NCBI RefSeq assembly: GCF_000016125.1
Contig: NC_009135.1
Location: forward strand, 930,001-994,000
Length of the DNA: 64,000 nt
Reading direction: 5' to 3'
Source of the DNA: Methanococcus maripaludis C5
GTDB taxonomy: Archaea > AGJL01 > Methanococci > Methanococcales > Methanococcaceae
Shown here: positions 1 through 7,254 of the stretch, piece by piece
How positions within the stretch are numbered: position 1 is the stretch's first letter
How the letters are laid out: each line of letters starts with the position of its first letter
The notes under the pieces: generated by a model
The model's input: the letters and a program-made list of their open reading frames with translations, nothing else
Database searches by the model: none
Told to the model about the DNA's origin: nothing
Translations under genes and position numbers: made by a program

Positions 1-366
1 TCATTCATGCCATACGCACCAACAATTCTTGATGAATACTCTGAAATTTATTTGAAAAACAAAAAATACAGTCCATATATGACTATGCTTTTTGATTGTT
101 TTAAATCTAAAAAACAGGACATTGAAGGAACCATTCATGTTGATGGGACTACAAGAGCCCAAACATTGAAAAAAGAATTTAATGAAACTTATTATAATAT
201 TATAAATTTTGTAAACGATACAACAAAAATTCCTGCAGTTTTAAACACCAGCTTCAATTTACACGGTGAACCTATTGTTTGTAATGAAATGGATGCCATA
301 AATTCGTTTAAAAAAGTTGGGGATGCACTTTTACTTGGAAATTATTTAATTGAGAAAATTAATTAG
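1..366 (+). CDS. Carbamoyltransferase, C-terminal part (cut by window edge)
   Basis: The reading frame is open from base 1 and ends at 366, so only the last ~121 residues are visible; the ATG at 7 is internal. The segment has the features of the C-terminal domain of the NodU/CmcH carbamoyltransferase family, notably the stretch around residue 80 reading NTSFNLHGEPIV, which is typical of that family. Such enzymes move a carbamoyl group from carbamoyl phosphate to a sugar or antibiotic hydroxyl. The substrate here cannot be told. The next gene begins 10 bases after the stop, so the two may share a transcript. Confidence 0.8.
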   Translation, partial: SFMPYAPTILDEYSEIYLKNKKYSPYMTMLFDCFKSKKQDIEGTIHVDGTTRAQTLKKEFNETYYNIINFVNDTTKIPAVLNTSFNLHGEPIVCNEMDAINSFKKVGDALLLGNYLIEKIN

Positions 367-376
367 GAGAATATTT

Positions 377-1390
377 ATGATTACAATTGATGGAAGTTAT
401 CTCGAAGGTGGAGGACAGATTGTAAGAACCGCAATTTCTCTTTCTGCAATAACTAAAAAACCAGTTAAAATCATTAATATTCGAAAAAATAGAAAAAATC
501 CTGGCCTTTCAAACCAGCATATTGCCTGCGTTGAGGCAGTTTCAAAAATCTGTAATGCAAACGTTGAGGGTCTTTTAAAAGGCTCTGAAACATTGATTTT
601 TTATCCTGAAGATATTACTGCTAAAAATTTTGAGATAGATATTAAAACTGCTGGAAGCATTTCGCTTGTTATTCAATCAATACTCCCCATGTGTCTTGCA
701 ATTAATAAAAATATCGAAATTACACTAATTGGTGGAACGAATGTTGAATTTTCACCACCAATTGATTATATTAAGAAGATAACATTGAAATTTTTAGAAA
801 ATATTGGGATTAATTCTGAAATAAACATTATTGAACGCGGATTCTTCCCAGAAGGTGGCGGAATTGTTAAAATATCATTAAAACCTTCAAAAATTGTTCC
901 ATTGGAATTAATCGAAAATAAAAATATCGAAATTAAAGGAGTTGTTTTTAACCAGGACCTCGATGAAAATATTTCAAAAAGAATAAGAAAATCTGCAAGC
1001 GATATATTACTAAATAAAGGATTTTGTCCTGAAATCAAGCTTGAAAACAGAGAAGGAAAAAGTACGGGTGTTGGAATATTTTTATTCAACAAATATATTG
1101 GTTCAGATTGTCTTGGAAAAAAGGGGCTTTTATCAGAAACTGTTGGAAAAATTGCATCTGAAGACTTACTTGAAGAGTTAGGTACAAAAATGGCGATAGA
1201 TTCACATTTAGCTGACCAAATAATTCCATTTATGCCATTTTCAGATATTAAAATAGGTGTTTCGAAAATTACAAACCATACTCTAACAAATATTTACGTG
1301 GTTGAAAAATTCTTTGACGTTAAGTTTAATATCGAAGAATACTCGAAAGATAATGCAAAAGGATACGTGATATCGACTAAAGGTGTTTAA
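377..1390 (+). CDS. rtcA: RNA 3'-terminal phosphate cyclase
   Basis: 337 aa, usual length for RtcA. The N-terminus carries the family signature EGGGQIVRTA and the C-terminal third has SHLADQ, whose His277 matches the histidine that is adenylylated in the family. The enzyme converts RNA 3'-phosphate ends to 2',3'-cyclic phosphates with ATP. The ATG at 377 is preceded by AGGAGA at 365-370; an upstream in-frame ATG at 350 lies inside the previous gene and has no ribosome site. Archease follows 3 bases after the stop, so the two are probably co-translated. RtcB, the ligase that archease activates, is not in this window. Confidence 0.93.
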   Translation: MITIDGSYLEGGGQIVRTAISLSAITKKPVKIINIRKNRKNPGLSNQHIACVEAVSKICNANVEGLLKGSETLIFYPEDITAKNFEIDIKTAGSISLVIQSILPMCLAINKNIEITLIGGTNVEFSPPIDYIKKITLKFLENIGINSEINIIERGFFPEGGGIVKISLKPSKIVPLELIENKNIEIKGVVFNQDLDENISKRIRKSASDILLNKGFCPEIKLENREGKSTGVGIFLFNKYIGSDCLGKKGLLSETVGKIASEDLLEELGTKMAIDSHLADQIIPFMPFSDIKIGVSKITNHTLTNIYVVEKFFDVKFNIEEYSKDNAKGYVISTKGV

Positions 1391-1393
1391 ATT

Positions 1394-1810
1394 ATGTATA
1401 ACTATTTTGAAACTACTGCAGATATTGGAATAATCGCATTTGGAAAAAATCTGGAAGAATCTTTTGAAAATTCGGCAAGAGCCTTATCAAATATTATGGT
1501 TGACATTGATTCAATTGAAAAAGTAGAAAAGCATTCATTTAACATTATTTCCGAAGACCTTTTTGGGCTTTTATACGACTTCTTAACAGAACTTTTGATA
1601 CTCCATGATTCTGAGCTGTTAATATTTTCAGAGTTTGACGTAAAAATTGAAAAAAATGAGTGTTATGAATTAAGCTGTACTGCTATTGGAGACATATATT
1701 CAAAAGACAAATACGAACCAAAAGAAGAAGTAAAGGCGATTACGTACCATAAAATGGAAATAATAAATAATGAAAACTGCTGGAAAACACAGTTTATTGT
1801 AGACTTATAA
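1394..1810 (+). CDS. Archease
   Basis: 138 aa acidic protein with the archease N-terminal pattern (TTADIGIIAFG, Asp10 being the conserved calcium/metal ligand region) and the usual length. In archaea and animals archease speeds guanylylation and turnover of the tRNA-splicing ligase RtcB; it has also been linked to tRNA m5C methylation in some archaea. GGTG at the end of rtcA serves as its ribosome site (GGTGTTTAAATTATG). The pairing with rtcA suggests a small RNA-end processing operon. Confidence 0.9.
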   Translation: MYNYFETTADIGIIAFGKNLEESFENSARALSNIMVDIDSIEKVEKHSFNIISEDLFGLLYDFLTELLILHDSELLIFSEFDVKIEKNECYELSCTAIGDIYSKDKYEPKEEVKAITYHKMEIINNENCWKTQFIVDL

Positions 1811-1811
1811 T

Positions 1812-2012
1812 TTAACATTTCATAGATAGATCATATGCAATATCTGCCCATGAATCCATAGTATACCTTGCATTTCTTCGTCCTGATTTTTTAATTGCCA
1901 TTTTTCTTAAAGTAAATATGGTTTCATCCAGTTCTTCTTTTGACATTAACGGAGCTTTCAATAGCATTTCAACTGCCATCTTATCCATTTTATTATCATT
2001 TTCAAAATCCAT
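1812..2012 (-). CDS. Small conserved-looking hypothetical protein
   Basis: 66 aa, not recognised. Start chosen at the ATG at 2012 because GGATGA lies 6 bases upstream; an ATG at 2021 overlaps that site. The protein has an acidic N-terminus (MDFENDNK) and a C-terminal basic patch (KKSGRRNARYTMDSW), and no membrane segment or cysteine pair. It is convergent with archease, separated by one base. Codon use looks like that of neighbouring genes, which is the main reason to call it real. Confidence 0.6.
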   Translation of the reverse strand: MDFENDNKMDKMAVEMLLKAPLMSKEELDETIFTLRKMAIKKSGRRNARYTMDSWADIAYDLSMKC

Positions 2013-2225
2013 AAAAATCATCCTTAAAGTCGTCCATAATAATTAATTATATGTTTGTAATATTAATTTTAATAATTTATGCTTTCAATAATACTAATTT
2101 TAAATATATTATTATGATATATATAAATTTCCCTAAAAAATAGTATCAATGAATCGTTACATTCGGTTAGATATATATGTATAGATGACGATATAGGAAT
2201 TGTTTTTAACAGCAAGGGTGAAGCT
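2013..2225. other. AT-rich divergent intergenic region
   Basis: 213 bases between the small minus-strand gene and malate dehydrogenase. It contains several TATA-like runs (for example around 2115-2127 and 2170-2180) that can serve as promoters for either side. No RNA gene, repeat or conserved box was recognised. Confidence 0.4.
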
Positions 2226-3170
2226 ATGGAAGTATCAATTATCGGGGCATCCGGCAAAATCGGGAGTGTTTTATCATTGCTTTTAGCAAAGGAAAGCTAC
2301 ATAAAAAATATTAATTTAATTGCCAGAAATAGTTCCATAAACAAGTTAAAAGGGCTTAAAATGGACCTTTATGATGCCATGGCGGCAGCAGGTCAGGATA
2401 CCAAGATTCAGATCTGTAGTGATGATGATTTATCCTGTACCGGAACCTCGGATATTACCATAATTACCGCAGGTATGGCGAGAACCGGAGATATGTCTAG
2501 AATTGATTTAATGCGTGAAAATGCAAAGATTATAAAAAATTATGCAAAAAAAATCGCAAATGCAGGAGATACTAAAATATTCATGGTTTCAAATCCTGTT
2601 GACATGATGACTTACAAAGCATTTATTGAAAGCGGGTATGAAAAAAATCAGGTTTTCGGCCTTGGAACGCACCTTGATTCCATGCGATTTAAAGTTGCGG
2701 TTGCAAAATACTTTGAAGTTCATATTGATGATGTTAGAACGAGAATTATCGGAGAACATGGCGACAGTATGGTTCCACTACTCAGTGCAACTGCAGCAGG
2801 CGGAATTCCAATTAAAAGATTACCAAAATACGAAAATTTTCCGTATGACGAAATCCTTGAAAAAATTAAAGGTTATGGAAAAGAAATCATTGATTTAAAA
2901 AATGGTTCAGAATACGGGCCAGCGTCTGCAATTGTAAATATCGTAAGGTGTATTGCACATGACGAAAAACGGCTTTTAACTCTTTCTGCTTACATTGAAG
3001 ATGAAATTGAAGGTATTGATGGAGGTTCCTGTATTGGAGTTCCAGTAAAAGTGGGTAAACACGGAATTGAAGAAGTAATCCCCATAAAAATAGATGATAA
3101 TGAAATCGAAGGATTTAAAAAATCTTTTGAACTTGTAAAAGGATATTGTAAACAGATTGAATCTATTTAA
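2226..3170 (+). CDS. mdh: Malate/L-2-hydroxycarboxylate dehydrogenase, LDH-MDH family
   Basis: 314 aa. Dinucleotide-binding glycine motif GASGKIG at residues 7-13, a substrate arginine loop (ARTGDMSR), the DSMRF segment, and the catalytic histidine in GEHGDSM place it in the LDH/MDH superfamily, closest to the archaeal NADP-dependent MDH group. Expected reaction is oxaloacetate to malate for the reductive, incomplete TCA pathway of methanococci. Start supported by AAGGGTGAAGCT before the ATG. It is followed after 16 bases by the cation exporter gene. Confidence 0.9.
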   Translation: MEVSIIGASGKIGSVLSLLLAKESYIKNINLIARNSSINKLKGLKMDLYDAMAAAGQDTKIQICSDDDLSCTGTSDITIITAGMARTGDMSRIDLMRENAKIIKNYAKKIANAGDTKIFMVSNPVDMMTYKAFIESGYEKNQVFGLGTHLDSMRFKVAVAKYFEVHIDDVRTRIIGEHGDSMVPLLSATAAGGIPIKRLPKYENFPYDEILEKIKGYGKEIIDLKNGSEYGPASAIVNIVRCIAHDEKRLLTLSAYIEDEIEGIDGGSCIGVPVKVGKHGIEEVIPIKIDDNEIEGFKKSFELVKGYCKQIESI

Positions 3171-3186
3171 GGAATGAGACGATACT

Positions 3187-4062
3187 GTGGAAGTTTCTGA
3201 AAGATTAACTATTGGAAATAAGATTTCCAAAATTACGATTGTTGCAAATATCGGATTATCTATCTTAAAAATACTTGCCGGAGTATTTGGAAGAAGTAAT
3301 GCTTTGATTGCAGACGGAATGCATTCATTTTCCGATATATTGAGCACTTTTGTAGTGATTCTAGGATTAAAACTTTCAGAAAAACCTGCAGATGAATCCC
3401 ACCCTTACGGTCACGAACGAATAGAACCTGCTCTGACGAAAATTTTAGCAGTAATCTTATTTGGAACTGCTTTAATGATTTTTTACTGCGGATTAACCAC
3501 AATTCTTCGAGGAAATTATCAAATTCCTGAAGATATAACCATAATTGCTGCAATAATTTCTATTTTTACAAAAGAATGGATGTATAGATACACTAAAAGG
3601 GGTGCTGAACAAATTGAAAGTTCAGCATTGCTTGCTGATGCCTGCCATCATAGATCTGATGCATTTTCATCAATTGGAACACTTATTGGTGTCGTTGGTG
3701 CACGGCTTGGATATCCAATACTTGATCCTCTTGCATCGATATTAATTTCATTATTCATTGCAAAAATGGCGTTTGAGATATACTACGAAGCATTGAATCA
3801 ACTTCTTGATAGGGCCGCAGATTCCGAAACTATTGAAGAAATTAAAAAAATAATTCTTTCTGTTGACGGCGTTTTGAGAATTGATGAATTAAAAACGAGA
3901 ATTCATTCAAACAAAATCTACGTTGATGTTGAAATTTCAGTTAATAAAGATTTATCATTAATTGACGCACATACCATTTCAGAAAATGTCCATTCACAAA
4001 TTGAACGTAAAATAAAAAAAGTAAAACACTGTATGGTTCACGTGAACCCGTATTTAAAATAA
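3187..4062 (+). CDS. Cation diffusion facilitator family transporter
   Basis: 291 aa with several hydrophobic helices and the CDF metal-site signatures: ADGMHSFSD near residue 40 and HHRSD near residue 150, each supplying Asp/His ligands, followed by a soluble C-terminal domain. Family members export Zn, Fe, Mn, Co or Cd in exchange for protons; the metal cannot be assigned. The likely start is GTG at 3187; there is no in-frame ATG nearby and the upstream ribosome site is weak. It follows mdh by 16 bases and is probably co-transcribed. Confidence 0.88.
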   Translation: MEVSERLTIGNKISKITIVANIGLSILKILAGVFGRSNALIADGMHSFSDILSTFVVILGLKLSEKPADESHPYGHERIEPALTKILAVILFGTALMIFYCGLTTILRGNYQIPEDITIIAAIISIFTKEWMYRYTKRGAEQIESSALLADACHHRSDAFSSIGTLIGVVGARLGYPILDPLASILISLFIAKMAFEIYYEALNQLLDRAADSETIEEIKKIILSVDGVLRIDELKTRIHSNKIYVDVEISVNKDLSLIDAHTISENVHSQIERKIKKVKHCMVHVNPYLK

Positions 4063-4063
4063 T

Positions 4064-5077
4064 TTAACTTAAACTTCCGACAATTTTTTCGAACATTAAC
4101 TCGGTTGGATCTTCTAAAGTTATTCCGTTGTTTCTTTTTCCAATATTGTCCATCACGTGAGTTACAATTTCATCTAATTCTCTTGTATGAATCATTCTTT
4201 CTTTATCAATTAAGTAGTTATCAACACCCAAAAGCTTTTCTGGATAGCATGAAATCGTTGGAACTCCCAAAACTGCTGCTTCACGGTTCATTGTTCCGCC
4301 AGCGCCAATCATTGCATCTGAATAATATAATAAGGATATTGCATCGATTGTTTTTGGAACAATTACACCCATTGATACGTATTTTTCCCGTTGCTCTTCA
4401 TCCCTTGGAAATGCAACGATATTACAGTCCATTTGACTTTTTAATTTCTCGATTATCATGGGAATAATGTCTTTTTTACCATTGCAGTACGAAGAATTAG
4501 GTCTTGGCCTCATTATTGTTAATGGCAGTGATTCATCGATATTTAATTTTTCCTTTATCGATTCATCAATTGAAAATGAGGAATTCAACCTCGAATTAAC
4601 ATTAGAAACTTCGCATGTTCCCTCAAAAGAGTCAATATATTTTCCAAATGAACTTCCGTTTAAAACTGACTTTGTACCTTCCGGACAGATTACGTCGTTT
4701 ACGAGCGGAACTGTTAACCTGTTCTGTGCACTTGCATGTTCATTGTCTAAAACAAATATTGAATGGATATTCATTCCAAATGATACTCTTGGAAGCTCTA
4801 CTGAGTGTTTTGCAATTGCAATTTTTGGGTCCAACTTCTTTGCAATTTTTGTAAGTTCAATTACCCTTTTTGAAGAATTTATAAGCTTTTCTTCTAGCGA
4901 ATCCGCATGGTTTCCAACAGAAATATAATCATAACCATAAATATCGATTAAATCTTCTAAACTTTGAAATTTTCTTGCAGTTAGGTAGTATTCAATTCCT
5001 TCGCGATTGAACTTATCTATTAACTGCGAGAAATAATGAATATGCGGGGAATTTGTTAAATCGATCCATACGTCCAT
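4064..5077 (-). CDS. DUF354 family protein (GT-B glycosyltransferase-like)
   Basis: 337 aa. Begins MDVWIDLTNSPHIHYF, a hallmark of DUF354 proteins, and has a C-terminal segment with GAGGTMNREAAVLGVPTIS resembling the nucleotide-sugar-binding half of GT-B glycosyltransferases such as UDP-GlcNAc 2-epimerase. Function in archaea is unknown; a role in surface polysaccharide or glycan metabolism is the usual guess. GGTGATTTTATG marks the start. It is convergent with the CDF gene with one base between stops. Confidence 0.82.
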   Translation of the reverse strand: MDVWIDLTNSPHIHYFSQLIDKFNREGIEYYLTARKFQSLEDLIDIYGYDYISVGNHADSLEEKLINSSKRVIELTKIAKKLDPKIAIAKHSVELPRVSFGMNIHSIFVLDNEHASAQNRLTVPLVNDVICPEGTKSVLNGSSFGKYIDSFEGTCEVSNVNSRLNSSFSIDESIKEKLNIDESLPLTIMRPRPNSSYCNGKKDIIPMIIEKLKSQMDCNIVAFPRDEEQREKYVSMGVIVPKTIDAISLLYYSDAMIGAGGTMNREAAVLGVPTISCYPEKLLGVDNYLIDKERMIHTRELDEIVTHVMDNIGKRNNGITLEDPTELMFEKIVGSLS

Positions 5078-5215
5078 AAAATCACCAATATATTTACTGG
5101 ATCACTAAAATAATTATTTAGTAATAATGTTAAATCAAAAAGTTCTTAATAAAGTAGCACTGTTTTATATATAACTATTGGTATTTGAAATTTATTATCT
5201 TTTGTATGGGATATT

Positions 5216-6193
5216 ATGATTGTTGTAGGGATTGATCACGGCACATCGGGAATTACCGCATGTGTGATGGAAAACAAAACTGTAAAATCTATTTTTAAGA
5301 TGAAAAGAACCGAAATTAACGAAAATTCTTTTTTAAAAGAACTTGAAAAACATGTTAATTTAAATGACATCGACTTGATGGGCGTATGCTACTCGATGGG
5401 AGATGGAATAGATAATATAACCGATATAAAAAAAGTTGATAATAGGGGAGTAATCAACCTTGAAGGAATTGGAAAAAAGGTTGGTGGCGGAACTAGGGTG
5501 TATGATGAAATAAAATCATCAAATATTCCTGCAGTTGTTATTCCTGGACTACATAAAGATGTAAAAAGTATGGATGAAAGATTCAACGCTCTTTTTTCAC
5601 ATATCGCATCTCCAGAAAAAATATCAATCTGCTACAATGCTTACAAAACATTTGGCTTTGAGAATTTCATCCTTTCAGACATTTCTTCAAACACAGTTAC
5701 ACTTTTGATAAAAAATGGAAAAATATTTGGCGGATTTGATGCATGCGTTGGTGCTGTTGGAATATTACATGGGCCCCTCGATCTAGAATTAATTAGAAAT
5801 ATCGATGCAAAAAAAATCACTGCAAATGAAGCTTTTTCAAAAGCAGGAGTCGTTAAAGTTACAGAATCCTACAAAGGAGTCGAAGATACAAAATTTGAAA
5901 TTATGAGTAACTACAAAAATAATGAAAAATGCAAACTTGCAGTTGATTCACTTGTTTTAAGTGTTTCAATGGAAATAAATTCTTTGATGTTTTTAACTCC
6001 CGATAAAAATGTAATTCTTGCAGGATCCATTGGAATCTGGGAAAATCCAAACGTTTCTGAAATGATAAAAGAAAATATCGACGGAAACGTTCTTGTTTTA
6101 AATGAAGAAAGTGGTGCAATCGGTAGTGCAATGATTGCAGAAGATATTTTGAATGGTAAAAAAGATATTCTTGGAATACCTGTTGATTTTTAA
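5216..6193 (+). CDS. Methanogenesis marker protein 12 (UPF0285)
   Basis: 325 aa, ASKHA-type fold suggested by the N-terminal phosphate loop (GIDHGTSGITA) and a later GAVGILHGP segment. It matches the protein family found almost only in methanogens and named methanogenesis marker 12; biochemical role unknown, presumed ATP-dependent. ATG preceded by GGGATATT. It stands alone, upstream of the L7Ae ribosomal operon, which has its own promoter. Confidence 0.87.
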   Translation: MIVVGIDHGTSGITACVMENKTVKSIFKMKRTEINENSFLKELEKHVNLNDIDLMGVCYSMGDGIDNITDIKKVDNRGVINLEGIGKKVGGGTRVYDEIKSSNIPAVVIPGLHKDVKSMDERFNALFSHIASPEKISICYNAYKTFGFENFILSDISSNTVTLLIKNGKIFGGFDACVGAVGILHGPLDLELIRNIDAKKITANEAFSKAGVVKVTESYKGVEDTKFEIMSNYKNNEKCKLAVDSLVLSVSMEINSLMFLTPDKNVILAGSIGIWENPNVSEMIKENIDGNVLVLNEESGAIGSAMIAEDILNGKKDILGIPVDF

Positions 6194-6217
6194 ATTTTTA
6201 GACTTTACACCATAACT

Positions 6218-6330
6218 ATTATATACCACTTTTCGATATAGGGTAGTTGCCGCTCTTTTAACACCATGATGATATGAGTGGGCGCCATCCGGATAAAAAA
6301 ATTTTTTTAAGTGATGAAGGAGGTCATAAT
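6218..6330 (+). promoter_or_regulatory. Promoter and structured leader of the L7Ae operon, with kink-turn-like element
   Basis: A TATA box (TTATATAC, 6219-6226) predicts transcription start near 6246-6250, giving a leader of about 80 nt. The RNA can form a kink-turn-like hairpin: CAC 6262-6264 with GUG 6278-6280, a three-base bulge CAU 6265-6267, tandem G-A pairs 6268-6269 with 6276-6277, a U-U pair 6270/6275 and a GAUA loop. It includes the box C-like heptamer ATGATGA at 6266-6272. An alternative hairpin pairs 6249-6255 with 6276-6283. A perfect AAGGAGGT ribosome site follows at 6317-6324. L7Ae binds kink-turns, so autoregulation is plausible but unproven. Confidence 0.55.
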
Positions 6331-6684
6331 ATGGCTGTATATGTTAAATTTGAAATATCACAAGAACTCGAAGAAAAAACTGCAGAAGTAGTTGCTAACG
6401 CTGAAAAAATCAAAAAAGGCGCTAACGAAGTTACAAAAGCAGTTGAAAAAGGAATTGCAAAATTAGTTGTAATCGCACAAGATGTACAACCTGAAGAAAT
6501 CGTTGCACACATTCCAGTAATCTGCGACGAAAAAGGAATTGCATACTCATACAGTTCAACAAAAGAAGCTTTAGGAAAAGCTGCTGGTTTAGAAGTACCT
6601 ACATCAGCTATTGCAGTTGTTGCTGAAGGAAACGCTGACGAATTAAAAGATTTAGTTGAAAAATTAAATGGATTAAAAGCATAA
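6331..6684 (+). CDS. rpl7ae: Ribosomal protein L7Ae
   Basis: 117 aa, standard archaeal L7Ae length, with the central [16 protein letters not shown]-binding helix. L7Ae is a kink-turn-binding protein shared by the 50S ribosome, box C/D and H/ACA sRNPs and archaeal RNase P. The start at 6331 follows AAGGAGGT by 6 bases; the in-frame ATG at 6274 belongs to the leader. First gene of an L7Ae-S28e-L24e operon. The window also encodes Nop5 and fibrillarin, its partners in the C/D RNP. Confidence 0.97.
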   Translation: MAVYVKFEISQELEEKTAEVVANAEKIKKGANEVTKAVEKGIAKLVVIAQDVQPEEIVAHIPVICDEKGIAYSYSSTKEALGKAAGLEVPTSAIAVVAEGNADELKDLVEKLNGLKA

Positions 6685-6723
6685 TTTTAGCAGCTAACTA
6701 TTAAATAAAATCAGGTGATTTAA

Positions 6724-6954
6724 ATGGCTGATGATATGGTATACCAGGAAGCAGTAGCTGCTGAAGTTATCCAAATTAACGGAAGAACAGGAGTTACTGG
6801 TGAAATTTTCCAAGTAAGATGCAAAATCTTAGGTGGAAAAGACACAGGAAGGATCTTAACAAGAAACGTAAAAGGGCCTGTTAAATTAGGCGACCTTATC
6901 ATGTTAAGAGAAACCGAAAGAGAAGCAAAACAACTCGGTAAAAGAAGAAAATAA
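6724..6954 (+). CDS. rps28e: Ribosomal protein S28e
   Basis: 76 aa small-subunit protein with the family's [18 protein letters not shown]-fold segment and C-terminal [21 protein letters not shown] precedes the ATG. Second gene of the L7Ae operon, 39 bases after L7Ae and 19 before L24e. Confidence 0.96.
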   Translation: MADDMVYQEAVAAEVIQINGRTGVTGEIFQVRCKILGGKDTGRILTRNVKGPVKLGDLIMLRETEREAKQLGKRRK

Positions 6955-6973
6955 TTCCCGCTAGGTGATTACA

Positions 6974-7162
6974 ATGGAATGGAAAACATGTAGCTTTTGT
7001 GAAGGCACAATTGAACCTGGATGCGGAAAAAAATACGTTAAAAAAGACGGTTCAGTTATGCACTTCTGTTCATCAAAGTGTGAAAAGAACTTCAAACTCG
7101 GAAGAGTTGGAAGGAAATTAAAATGGACTAACACTTTCAAAAGAATTAACAGAGGACAATAA
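6974..7162 (+). CDS. rpl24e: Ribosomal protein L24e
   Basis: 62 aa zinc-ribbon protein of the large subunit, ligands in CSFC near the N-terminus and CSSKC around residue 35. Start is the ATG at 6974 with AGGTGA at 6963-6968; the in-frame GTG at 6965 lies inside that ribosome site. In some methanogens this operon continues with ndk and infB; here it ends and a T-rich stretch follows. Confidence 0.95.
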   Translation: MEWKTCSFCEGTIEPGCGKKYVKKDGSVMHFCSSKCEKNFKLGRVGRKLKWTNTFKRINRGQ

Positions 7163-7254
7163 ATCCTCCAAATCTTTTTAATATCTGTTTTAAATTAAAA
7201 TTAGCTTTTTTAAAAATGTTTTAAAAATTTAAAAAAAAGAAATGAATTCTTTGA

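Noticed and set aside
6266-6317. C/D sRNA in the L7Ae leader, from RTGATGA at 6266 and 6311
   Set aside because: No CTGA box lies at guide distance from either copy, and the second overlaps the ribosome-binding region. A kink-turn reading fits better.
6274-6330. In-frame extension of L7Ae from the ATG at 6274
   Set aside because: The perfect AAGGAGGT site before 6331 and the family N-terminus MAVYVKFEI show the true start; the upstream frame is leader RNA that happens to be open.
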